From Apostichopus japonicus (taxonomy: Eukaryota; Echinodermata; Holothuroidea; Aspidochirotida; Stichopodidae): a stretch of DNA of 64,000 nucleotides. Under the pieces are notes generated by a model, which was not told the DNA's origin, searched no databases, and saw only the letters and a program-made list of their open reading frames with translations. The stretch's first letter is position 1. The number at the start of each line of letters is the position of its first letter. Shown here piece by piece: positions 31,045 through 42,165 of the stretch. The stretch covers positions 26,221,484 to 26,285,483 of the forward strand of contig NC_092564.1 in assembly GCF_037975245.1 (NCBI RefSeq), in the 5' to 3' direction. A program made the translations under genes and the position numbers.

Positions 31045-33275
31045 AGCTATGTTTAAACTAAATTAGGGGGTGATGAGGGCAGAAATAAATTTGGATAAGG
31101 ATTATGTTCCTAGTGGAGGTGATTATAGGCATTTTGAAAGCAAGGAAAGTGAGTCATAGTTCTAACTTTCGGAGGCATGCTAAGGTACATAGTTTCAGGG
31201 ATATTCTGAAGATTGTCTTTACCAATGCTAGAAGTATTCGTAAAAATTTTGCTGAATTTACTGCGCTTCTTGAGGATCTGAAACCAGATGTGTTTGGTAT
31301 CACCAATCTTGGTTAAGGGAGGACATTGATAGTGCTGAGATTTCTTACCCGGGGTATGTTGTGTATCATCAGGACAGGAGGGATACTCATAATGGGATTG
31401 GTGGGGGAGATTTACTGTATGTTCTAGGGATGACATTGTAAGTGTTGAGAAATCTCAGTTACAAGGGGCTTTTGTTAATTCTGTCCCGTGCGAGTTGTTC
31501 ACAGACAACTCCAAGAGGTCCAGTGATGTTATCACTGTTGGTGTTGTTTACCGTTCTCCTAACAGCAGCGATGATAATGATGTCTTGCTGTTTGAGTCAA
31601 TTAGCAAGGCTGCCAAAGGTGATGTTGTTATAATGGGCGACTTTAATTTTCCTGACATTAATTGGACAGATGGTTCCAGTAGTAGGAAGGGTAGTTTCTT
31701 TCTAGATGTTGTGCAAGATTGCTTTTTACATCAACATGTTACTTTCCCTACTAGGGGGGATAACATCCTGGATGTTGTTTTAAGTTCTGATCCAAGCAAT
31801 GTTGTTGATTTGACGGGTCTAGAAATACTAGGAACTAGTGATCATGATATACTAGCTTTTGATGTTGTTTGCAGTCGTAAATTCTGATAGCAAGGAAAAA
31901 GTCCCTGATTTTTTCGAGATCAGTTACAGAGGCAATTGAAACTTTACTAAAGGGTACAGATTGGATTAATTTGTTTAGAGATATGAGTGCTTCTCAGTCT
32001 TGGATTTGTTTAACTGATAAATTAAAGGTCATTACGGAAAATCGTGTTCCGTGGAAGAATCGTCGTCGTAAAGCAGTATGCCTCACTGGATGAATAAGAA
32101 AGTTAGATGTGCAATTAAAAAAAACGTACAATGTGGAAGTTGTTAAGGAGGACTAAATCTGAATCTTGGCAAAGTTTAAAATTCATCAGCTGAGGGTAGA
32201 ATGCTTAGTCTCTGATGCAAAACTGAATTCCGAAAATAGCATTGCCCAAAAAATTAGGGATAACCCAAAGGCGTTCTTTTCTTATGTCAGGTAAAAGCAG
32301 AAAGTTAAAGATACAAATTTTGTATCTCTTAGGGCACCACAGGCTGATAATATAGTTACTGATAATCCTGGATCTTGCAGATCTTTTGAACAATTTTTTT
32401 GTGTCGGTTTTTACAAGGGAAGATATGAGTAGTATTTCAGATTTTCAGGGGGGCAGTGATAGGCCTAAACTGGATAAGGTCTTATTTTCGGATTAGGTTG
32501 TCTTAAAGGAGCTGCTTCGTCTAAATGTTTCTAAAGCTTCTGGACTGGATGCAATCCATCCATATTTGTTGAAGACTTTTGCACACCATTTCTGCGTTCC
32601 ACTCTCATTGGTTTTTAGTAAATTTATAAATGAAGGTTATGTTCCTAAGGACTGGAGATGTGCTAATATTACCCCTCATTTTCAAGAAGGGCGATAAGTC
32701 TATGCCCTGTAATTATAAGCCCGTTAGTCTCACTAGTGTTGTTTGTAAGGTCATGGAGTCTATTGTTAAAAAGTCTATGGTCTGTCACTGTCACACAGCA
32801 GTCAGTCTTTGATCAGAGAGTCTCAACATGGCTTTTGTCAAAGAAGGTCTTGTCTCACTAATAACCTTGAGATTATGGAAGATGTAACAAGCTCACTACG
32901 TAAATAGGCAGAAGTCTGTAGATGTTGTGTTCCTGGATTTCCAGAAGGCCTTTGATAAAGTTCCCCAACAGCGTCTTCTACTTAGGCTGAAAGTATGGGT
33001 GTCAATGGGAATTTATTGTCATGGATCGAGAATTGGCTTGGTAATAAGAAACTTATAGGCATAACTTTTCTTCTAATAGGGTTGTGAATGAGTGGAATGG
33101 TTTGCCTGAGAAAGTTGTACTTGCAAGTAGTGTCAATGGGTTTGAGAATGCTTTGGACAAGCACTTTTAGCATTGAAATCATATCTGAGTGTTTGTGTCT
33201 TCATTTTTTTCTCTTTATAGGGTCCTTGATGGGGACTTAAGTGTCCCTCCTGATCCTTTTTCTTTACTAAACTAA
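31045..33275 (+). mobile_element. Degenerate CR1-like LINE (non-LTR retrotransposon)
   Basis: Several frames on the plus strand together show an APE endonuclease (VFTNARSIRKN near 31,220; GDFNFPDINW near 31,635; TSDHDILAFDVV near 31,840) and a reverse transcriptase (KASGLDAIHPYLLK near 32,530; FKKGDKSMPCNYKPVSL near 32,680; VFLDFQKAFDKVPQQ near 32,930). The FADD-box region is missing: after about 33,050 the sequence jumps to a C-terminal end (NRVVNEWNGLPEKVV). It ends in a short TAAAC repeat (33,265-33,285). Multiple frameshifts and stops make it dead. The TAAAC-type 3' end and motif spacing suggest the CR1/L2 group; clade is inference. Confidence 0.85.
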
Positions 33276-33355
33276 ACTAAACTATGCAACTTCTCTTAAC
33301 ACTTCAACTATGTCACAGAAGTACAAGTAGAGTCGTGTAGTATGCTTAGGCTTAC

Positions 33356-33711
33356 CTCCATCCAAAGTCTCTGCCTGCTGCAGCTTGTCCTGCACCCGTT
33401 TGAAACGACGAGTAATACACTGTATGAGTTTCTTTTCCTGCATTAATACACTGGAGAGGCAATACACCAGAGCTTCTGCTTGGTTGCCTCGATCTTTTCC
33501 GTCACTTCTTCGTTTCAAATCATATGGGGTCTCCTTTGGTACTGTTCGTTTTCTTGCAGCAATGATGCGCTTGCTATCACTGAACAGCCTGTAACACTTA
33601 TCGTGGAACCCATCATATTATGCTGTTGAACGTAGTGTAGGCCATCGAGTAACCCCATGTATTGGATTCGTTCGGCGATATCACTTTCTCTGCCGCTGAG
33701 ATTAAGCCACT
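33356..33711 (-). pseudogene. Decayed exon-like region, same uncharacterised family as 29,840-29,996
   Basis: Minus strand, donor gtaagc at 33,355. Frames change along it: ERIQYMGLLDGLHYVQQHNM (about 33,690-33,620), then a shift to FHDKCYRLFSDSKRIIAARK (about 33,607-33,550) and PYDLKRRSD, then EKKLIQCITRRFKRVQDKLQ with QAETLDGG (about 33,440-33,357); a third frame contains SSGVLPLQCI (about 33,475). The H..CY..F..S......RK block and a C-terminal R..K.QQAETLDG block recall the N-terminal part of the family named for 29,840-29,996, in which such motifs are usual. The frame changes suggest a pseudogene. Not proven to be spliced to that exon. Confidence 0.4.
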
Positions 33712-34199
33712 CTTGATTTGTATTAGAAACAACAAATAGAAATCAAATTATAGGTTAAGTGTTGGCATTGCTGTTACCGGATGCTACGTACCATAGGCTT
33801 CTCACAATATCATAGTGCAAGAGTATAGTGTAAGAGTATAACTACATAAGTGTGTCACTAAATTTGGCACCAGTTTGAGTCAGCAATGGATACAATGTCT
33901 GCTAGAGTGATACACATATCATAGGAAATGGCAGCTATTAATGGTTTTGACTTTGTAATCAATACCTGTCTGCTTTCTCCATGTAGTAGTATAGTAATAT
34001 AAACACCTGTTTGTATGCAAATTGCTGTTTTTGGGGAACAGTCACCAACAGGCACAAATCAAGAAGTGATGCAGTAATAGTGGAGTTATTACAATACTAG
34101 TCACATTACCAGTCAGGAGAAGAAATGGAAATATCGGAAGCTGTCGGACAATTTGAAAACAGTAGAGTTCATGAGAACAGTTCAATGGAGTTCAGGGAG

Positions 34200-34292
34200 T
34201 TAATTTAGGATATCTACATCATCCTCCTTGGTGGTGAGAGAAGTTATCTCATTGTTTGAGACCACAACTGAAACCTCTAGTGGCAGTTCTTC
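34200..34292 (-). other. Possible terminal exon of unknown gene
   Basis: After acceptor ..cactgcag the minus strand reads EELPLEVSVVVSNNEITSLT, TKEDDVDILN, then TAA at 34,200-34,202. Good acceptor and coding-like composition, but no family recognised. Its phase does not fit the exon-like region at 34,448-34,662. Confidence 0.3.
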
Positions 34293-34447
34293 CTGCAGTG
34301 TTCAGGGATGAGCTTGTGGTATAAAAAAAAATCAGAATTTAGCAAAACTTGCAGTATAGGCTCCAGTCTGAATATGCTACAGTGTGTTAGGATAATAGTT
34401 TTTGTCCCCGAGGTAGAAAAGAAATCACGGATATTACGCGAATTCAC

Positions 34448-34662
34448 AGAAAAAGCTCATGCCTGAGTGTTGCTTCAATGTCTGTAGCTGAAGTCATTGC
34501 TGGCAGCACAAGCAGTTTCTTGACTAATTCTCCTGATGATGTGCATTCAAGCAGGTCATCATCATTTTCAACTTCAAAGAGAAGTTTGAAAACCGGAGGG
34601 TTGCCCTCGACGGTGTAGGCCACAACTTTTATATCCGTCTTGAAACTTGGAGTTTCTTTGAT
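34448..34662 (-). other. Possible exon of unknown gene
   Basis: 215 bp open on the minus strand between acceptor ..catcaacag and a possible donor gtgaat: IKETPSFKTDIKVVAYTVEG, NPPVFKLLFEVENDDDLLEC, SSGELVKKLLVLPAM, TDIEATLRHELF. Regular alternation of hydrophobic and charged residues and a codon bias toward sense make it coding-like. I do not recognise the family. Confidence 0.35.
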
Positions 34663-35460
34663 CTGTTGATGTAATGAAATGGAAATGTTTGTAGAGGATT
34701 TACTTTTGGTTATATATATTCTTCATATGGTCATAAAAACACAGCTCCTTCTCCCATGTCCATTATCTACTGAACCTGCATTTCTTGAAAGATTGTGTTT
34801 ACAAGGTCAAGTGACTGTTACACACAATGACAAACAAGCATGTTGACTTGATTGCGTAGGTGGTTGTCAGAATTATATGACAAGTGAAAATGTATTTCTA
34901 CTCCTATGTGTACGTAGGATGTATTCGTGCAATTCAGATTTCCGTTTGGGGAAGACTGACTTACTGGCATAACCACAAATGCAATTTAACTATAAAATAC
35001 ATTGTAGCTTCCTGCGTTGAAATAAGAAGACAATATTTTAGAGCTGAAAGTAATTATGGCCAATTTTTTTATAATGTATACCAATTACTGGTCTGCCAAT
35101 TGATACTATGAACATACACTCAAGTTGAAAAAGGAAAATCACATCTACTGCATGTTGAAGATAGTGACTCTGACTATATGACCTTGTAAACAATCCAGAG
35201 ATAAGCACCAAAACAATATGTTTCTTGTATTCACCGTTGGTATCAAGTATGATTTCAATACGACTTCATGTTGATTGTGTTAAGAAGTTATTTGTATTCC
35301 TTCCCCCTCATAAATATGAATATGATATTTATGGTACATCATTTTGTACCTGCTATCTATCACCATCATCACACCAAGTTTGCATTAAGTCATACTTTTG
35401 GTTCCAGCAGTATTTTGATATTAAGTTCTTCATACTTGGTCCTATGACCTCATTAACATT
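34663..35460. other. Stretch without recognised features
   Basis: AT-rich, no gene or bounded repeat seen on either strand. Confidence 0.4.
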
Positions 35461-35469
35461 AAACCTTCT

Positions 35470-35720
35470 GCCCACGGCTCTCTTGAACAAAATAAGGTAA
35501 ACGTCTGCCTTGCGAAAGTGTCTTGAACAAGAGAATGCAAATGCCTTTCAGGAGTCTATGCCTTGGAAATCTCTTGAACCAAATACAGTAAATAACTTGC
35601 AAAAATCTCTCAAACAAAATACTAAAGGTGAATGCCTTGCAAAGACTACATGGAACAAATTTACCTTGTGAACAATTTGAAACAGTCTCGTGAACAAATT
35701 GGAACGCAATGGTCTCACAT
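35470..35720. repeat. Degenerate ~50-bp minisatellite
   Basis: Loose repeats of the pattern tgccttgcaaa..tctcttgaacaaa, at about 35,480, 35,520, 35,570, 35,610, 35,640 and 35,690. The minus-strand 111-codon open frame across it reflects the repeat and is not called a gene. Confidence 0.6.
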
Positions 35721-36592
35721 AAAAATGCAACCACAACAAAGGCTTGGCTAATGATGTTTTTTAACAAGATCTGTAGATTACTGGCCTTCAACAACAGATC
35801 AAGTGGCTAGTGTAGTGAGTAGGTACTGTTGTGTAGTTACGACTGAACTTTCAGTGTAGCCTACTTAGGGTAAGACTGAGTTATGATGTACAACAGGTAC
35901 TAATTACAATACTCACTTGTGCCTGTGTAAACTTTAGTGTAGTTAGGACTGAAGTGTAGTTAGGCTAAGACTGAATTATGACGTACAACTGCAACAGTGT
36001 ACTTACTATATTATACAATTTTAAAATATTAATATATGAAAATGTTGATGTCTATATTCACAAATATCTATATATTAGGGTTGACACAATACAGCAAAGG
36101 CTGTGCTTTAATTTAGCTAGGCTAAACTTGTATCAACAAACATGTTTGACACTGTCACTAGTGAACATGACTACATCTATGCAATTAAGCTGATGGCTGT
36201 GTTGACAGCCGCCGAGCTAGGCTATAGCACAGTAATCGCATAGTGTCAGCTGTTAATTGTAAGGTGATGATTTTATTCAATTTTGTCATGATAGTGTCGT
36301 AAGGGCGGCTAGGCAGTATAAATAAAAGTGTTATGGCCCTAGGCCTCTGTATTAGTAGGACCGAGGTTTGCCTATCCTACCCTTAAGTTTTAACGGCATC
36401 ATTATTAAATACTTAGCCTAATAGCCTACGACTACGAAAGTATAACTGGCTGATTATGACCTAATGTCTAGACCCTGCAACATTTATTGACAACATATCA
36501 TGGGAAAAGATCGGAAATATTAAAAATTTACGTTATTTTGGTCATGATTCTTGCACGGAGCAGAACTTGTAATGTATTCCAGCTGCTCAGGA
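35721..36592. other. Stretch without recognised features
   Basis: Two imperfect copies of a short block (tgtagttaggactgaa / gtgtagttacgactgaact, 35,830-35,970). Otherwise nothing recognisable. Confidence 0.4.
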
Positions 36593-36800
36593 GTATGGCG
36601 GGCCATCAGTCTCAACTCGTGGGGAATCGACACATTTACCTATTTCCTTCGACTTTCACCAGTTTAATTCGACATATCATCGATTTCAATCGACATATAC
36701 CAATTTAAATCGATGATAAGAAAAATAAATCGGTATATGTCAATTTTAATCGACATATACCAATTTAAATCGATGATTTGTAGAATTATATCGGTTAATA
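36593..36800 (+). repeat. Left outer inverted repeat of the foldback-like element
   Basis: After the 36,596-36,628 end sequence come short repeats built of tcgacatatcatcgattt, aatcgacatataccaattta and aatcgatgataag. Rich in ATCGAT and TTTAAAT palindromes. Inverted counterpart at 47,800-48,144. Confidence 0.75.
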
Positions 36801-37663
36801 TACACAGTACGTACACACATGCAATAACCTACTCCAGTTACACCATAAACAAAGATGATATTGTTCTGCAGTGAGGTCTACTGTAAGGTTACGTTTTACT
36901 GTAGCTAAATATATACATATATAAATATATATTCAATCTCAAATCATGCTTTCCACTGTGCTCACCGGGCTGAAGCTGGCCAACAGACCTCTGACAGATC
37001 GCTGAAAAATAAACACCGTCTACCTCGAATAGGGGATTGAATTCATGCAGGTTGCACAGATAATCGAGCATTCCAAGGAAGCAAAGGAAGGTATCTCGAA
37101 AAAACGTCGTCGCTCAAGTTCAACACTGTAGTCGCGGAGGTTGGCTGTTTGGGTCAAAGGCTGACCCCAAATTATGTGAAATATGCGGAAAATGTTGTTA
37201 ACAGCACAAACGTTACCATGCGAAGTGAGATGCTTTTGTGAACGAAGGGACAGGGGACATAGACAGAATTGGCGAAGTTTTTTAGTCTGTTAATTTTAAG
37301 GAATTAAATGAAGGCGCAAACTGTACCTCATTCTTAAGGCTCAATTACTCAATTGACAAGTGAAGTTTTTATTGATGTTATATATTCTTCGTCTGTTTGC
37401 TCGTAGGAGATTGGAAAATAAACTCCTAGGTAATTAACGTATCACAAAAAAATTAGATTAGTGTACGTCGACCTGAGAGGTTAAACTTTGGAAAATAACC
37501 CGAAACTAACCTGCTTTATTGATTTTTGGGAGATTTTGTGAGTCATCACCATTCTTTTTTTATGCTTGGATATTAAAGAGGATGAAATAAACTACTGATG
37601 GTCTTAAAAATCATGAGGATTGAATGTGATTTAAGGTATTTTATAAAATCGCAATGCAAAAAT
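36801..37663. other. Left-arm unique sequence
   Basis: No counterpart in the right arm. 37,545-37,660 (caccattctttttttatgct ... ggatttaaggtatttta) matches 50,279-50,380, a dispersed repeat that at 49.5-50.3 kb has been split by a hAT-type insertion. No gene recognised. Confidence 0.5.
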
Positions 37664-40600
37664 AATACACTACAGAGCGAAAGCAGGTAATTTGACAACC
37701 CCAATGTTTTTCTAAATATAACCCCGTGATAATTTTTGTGCCATCAAATGACCACCATAAATATATGCAGAGGACATTATTCTTTTATTTTCATAACGTT
37801 TCATGACAATCGAAGTGGGTCTACTATCAGCAGCAGGCGGATTTCGGCAGCGCCCAGATCGACTCAATGCAAAATACTACACTAAACAGCGAAAACAGCA
37901 AAAATGACAACCCCCATTAATTGCTCAATTTAACCCCGTGATCATTTTTGTGCCATCAAATGACCATCATAAATGAATGTAAAGGACATTATTCTTTCAA
38001 TTTCATGACATTTCATGACAATCGAAGGGGTTCTACTATCAGCAGCAGGCGTATTCCGGCAGCGCCCTTATCCAATCCATGTAAATACTACACTACAGAG
38101 CGAAAACAGCAAAAATGACAACCCCAATTAATTGCTCAATTTGACCCCGTGATAATTTTTGTGCCATCAAATGACCCCCATGAAAGAATGTAAGAGACAC
38201 TATTCTTTCATTTTCATGACTCTTCATGACAATTGAAGTGGGTCTACCATCAGCAGCAGGCCGATTTCTGCAGCGCCCTCATCGGTTCAATGCAAAAATA
38301 ATACAGTACAGAGCGATAAAAGTAAAACTGACAACCCCAATTAATTGCTCAATTTAACCACGTGATAATTTTTGTGCCATCAAATGACCCCCATGAAAGA
38401 ATGTAAGAGACACTATTCTTTCATTTTCATGACTTTTCATGACAATCAAAGTGGGTCTACTATCAGCAGCAGGAGGATTCCGGCAGCGCCCTCATCGGCT
38501 AGTTGCAAAAATACTACACTAAACAGCCAAAACAGCAAAAATGACAACCCCCATTAATTGCTCAATTTAACCCCGTGATAATTTTTGTGCCATCAAATGA
38601 CCATCATAAATGAATGTAAAGGACATTATTCTTTCAATTTCATGACATTTCATGACAATCGAAGGGGTTCTACTATCAGCAGCAGGCGTATTCCGGCAGC
38701 GCCCTTATCCAATCCATGTAAATACTACACTACAGAGCGAAAACAGCAAAAATGACAACCCCAATTAATTGCTCAATTTGACCCCGTGATAATTTTTGTG
38801 CCATCAAATGACCCCCATGAAAGAATGTAAGAGACACTATTCTTTCATTTTCATGACTCTTCATGACAATTGAAGTGGGTCTACCATCAGCAGCAGGCCG
38901 ATTTCGGCAGCGCCCTCATCGGTTCAATGCAAAAATAATACAGTACAGAGCGATAAAAGTAAAACTGACAACCCCAATTAATTGCTCAATTTAACCCCGT
39001 GATAATTTTTGTGCCATCAAATGACCCCCATGAAAGAATGTAAGAGACACTATTCTTTCATTTTCATGACTTTTCATGACAATCAAAGTGGGTCTACTAT
39101 CAGCAGCAGGCCGATTCCGGCAGCGCCTTCGTCGGTTCAATGCAAAAATAATACACTAAAGAGCGATAAAAGTAAAACTGACAACCCCAATTATTTGCTC
39201 AATTTAACCCCGTGATAATTTTTGTGCCATCAAATGACCATCATAAATGAATGTAGGGGACATTATTCTTTCATTTTCATGACTTTTCATGACAATCAAA
39301 GTGGGTCTACTATCAGCAGCAGGCGGATTCCGGCAGCGCCCTCATCGACTCAAGGCAAAATACTACACTAAAGAGCGAAAACAGCAAAAATGACAACCCC
39401 AATTAATTGCTCAATTTAGCCCCGTAATAAATTTTGTGCCATCAAATGACCACCATCAATGTATGCAGAGGACATTATTCTTTCATTTTCATAACGTTTC
39501 ATGACAATCGAAGGGGGTCTACTATCAGCAGCAGGCCGATTCCGGCAGCGCCCTCGTCGGTTCAATGCAAAAATAATACACTAAAGAGCGATAAAAGTAA
39601 AACTGACAACCCCAATTATTTGCTCAATTTTACCCCGTAATAATTTTTGTGCCATCAAATGACCATCATAATTGAATGTAGGGGACATTATTCTTTCATT
39701 TTCATGACTTTTCATGACAATCAAAGTGGGTCTACTATCAGCAGTAGGCGGATTCCGGGAGCGCCCTCATCGACTCAATGCAAAATACTACACTAAAGAG
39801 CGAAAACAGCAAAATTGACAACCCCCATTAATTGCTCAATTTAACCCCGTGATAATTTTTGTGCCATCAAATGACCATCATAAATGAATATAAAGTACAT
39901 TATTCTTTCGGTTTCATGACTTTTCATGACAATCGAAGGGGGTCTAGTATCAGCAGCAGGCGGATTCCGGCAGCGCCCTCATCGGCTAGTTGCAAAAATA
40001 CTACACTAAACAGCCAAAACAGCAAAAATGACAACCCCCATTAATTGCTCAATTTAACCCCGTGATCATTTTTGTGCCATCAAATGACCATCATAAATGA
40101 ATGTAAAGGACATTATTCTTTCAATTTCATGACATTTCATGACAATCGAAGGGGTTCTACTATCAGCAGCAGGCGTATTCCGGCAGCGCCCTTATCCAAT
40201 CCATGTAAATACTACACTACAGAGCGAAAACAGCAAAAATGACAACCCCAATTAATTGCTCAATTTGACCCCGTGATAATTTTTGTGCCACCAAATGACC
40301 CCCATGAAAGAATGTAAGAGACACTATTCTTTCATTTTCATGACTCTTCATGACAACTGAAGTGGGTCTACCATCAGCAGCAGGCCGATTTCGGCAGCGC
40401 CCTCATCGGTTCAATGCAAAAATAATACAGTACAGAGCGATAAAAGTAAAACTGACAACCCCAATTAATTGCTCAATTTAACCCCGTGATAATTTTTGTG
40501 CCATCAAATGACCCCCATGAAAGAATGTAAGAGACACTATTCTTTCATTTTCATGACTTTTCATGACAATCAAAGTGGGTCTACTATCAGCAGCAGGCCG

Positions 40601-42165
40601 ATTCCGGCAGCGCCTTCGTCGGTTCAATGCAAAAATAATACACTAAAGAGCGATAAAAGTAAAACTGACAACCCCAATTATTTGCTCAATTTAACCCCGT
40701 GATAATTTTTGTGCCATCAAATGACCATCATAAATGAATGTAGGGGACATTATTCTTTCATTTTCATGACTTTTCATGACAATCAAAGTGGGTCTACTAT
40801 CAGCAGCAGGCGGATTCCGGCAGCGCCCTCATCGGTTCAATGCAAAATATTACACTAAAGAGCGAAAACAGCAAAAATGACAACCCCAATTAATTGCTCA
40901 ATTTAGCCCCGTAATAATTTTTGTGCCATCAAATGACCACCATCAATGTATGCAGAGGACATTATTCTTTCATTTTCATAACGTTTCATGACAATCGAAG
41001 GGGGTCTACCATCAGCAGCAGGCCGATTCCGGCAGCGCCCTCGTCGGTTCAATGCAAAAATAATACACAAAAGAGCGATAAAAGTAAAACTGACAACCCC
41101 AATTATTTGCTCAATTTTACCCCGTAATAATTTTTGTGCCATCAAATGACCATCATAATTGAATGTAGGGGACATTATTCTTTCATTTTCATGACTTTTC
41201 ATGACAATCAAAGTGGGTCTACTATCAGCAGCAGGCGGATTCCGGCAGCGCCCTCATCGACTCAATGCAAAATACTACACTAAAGAGCGAAAACAGCAAA
41301 ATTGACAACCCCCATTAATTGCTCAATTTAACCCCGTGATAATTTTTGTGCCATCAAATGACCATCATAAATGAATATAAAGTACATTATTCTTTCGGTT
41401 TCATGACTTTTCATGACAATCGAAGGGGGTCTAGTATCAGCAGCAGGCGGATTCCGGCAGCGCCCTCATCGGCTAGTTGCAAAAATACTACACTAAACAG
41501 CCAAAACAGCAAAAATGACAACCCCCATTAATTGCTCAATTTAACCCCGTGATCATTTTTGTGCCATCAAATGACCATCATAAATGAATGTAAAGGACAT
41601 TATTCTTTCAATTTCATGACATTTCATGACAATCGAAGGGGTTCTACTATCAGCAGCAGGCGTATTCCGGCAGCGCCCTTATCCAATCCATGTAAATACT
41701 ACACTAAAGAGCGAAAACAGTAAAAATGACAACCCCAATTAATTGCTCAATTTAACCCCGTGATAATTTTTGTGCCATCAAATGACCATCATAAATGAAT
41801 ATAAAGTACATTATTCTTTCATGTTCATCACATTTCATGACAATTGAAGTGGGTCTACTACCAGCAGCAGGCCGATTCCCGCAGCGCCCTCATCGACTCA
41901 AGGCAAAAATAATACACTAAAGAGCGATAAAAGTAAAACTGACAATCCCAATTATTTGCTCAATTTAACCCCGTAATAATTTTGTGCCATCAAATGACCA
42001 TCATAAATGAATGAAGGGGACATTATTTTTCATGTTCATGACATTTCATGACAATCGAAGTGTGTCTACTATCAGCAGCAGGCGGATTCCGGCAGCGCCC
42101 TAATCGGCTCAATGCAAAAATACTACACTGAACAGCGAAAACAGCAAAAATGACAGCCCCCATAA
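37664..42165 (+). repeat. 213-bp satellite array, left arm, with higher-order repeat
   Basis: About 21 head-to-tail monomers of 212-213 bp, each with TTTTTGTGCCATCAAATGAC, a tttcatgac..tttcatgacaat dyad and ctactatcagcagcaggc. A seven-monomer block of 1,487 bp recurs almost exactly: the landmark ctcatcggctagttgc is at 38,491, 39,978 and 41,465. A partial block precedes the first and a partial block follows the third. Open frames of about 61-68 codons recur in every monomer and are not genes. Confidence 0.92.

Noticed and set aside
31104-33182. Several separate small genes in the LINE region
   Set aside because: They are frames of one degenerate non-LTR retrotransposon, in order endonuclease, reverse transcriptase and C-terminal tail.
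34200-34662. Joining the two exon candidates as one gene end
   Set aside because: Phases disagree: the 215-bp piece ends with two bases of a codon while the next acceptor needs phase 0.
35459-35794. 111-codon minus frame with membrane-like composition
   Set aside because: Coincides with the ~50-bp minisatellite; hydrophobicity reflects repeat composition.
36953-37016. Exon-like piece on the minus strand (acceptor tttttcag, donor gtgagc)
   Set aside because: Only about 40 bp, no family resemblance and no neighbouring exons; splice-like signals occur by chance.
38372-41531. Repeated 61-68-codon frames (MCHQMT...) in the satellite
   Set aside because: They recur because the monomer repeats; the monomers vary with frameshifts and there is no continuous frame or coding bias.
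37664-42165. CRISPR-like direct repeat pattern
   Set aside because: Repeats are contiguous 213-bp monomers with no unique spacers, in a eukaryotic context.
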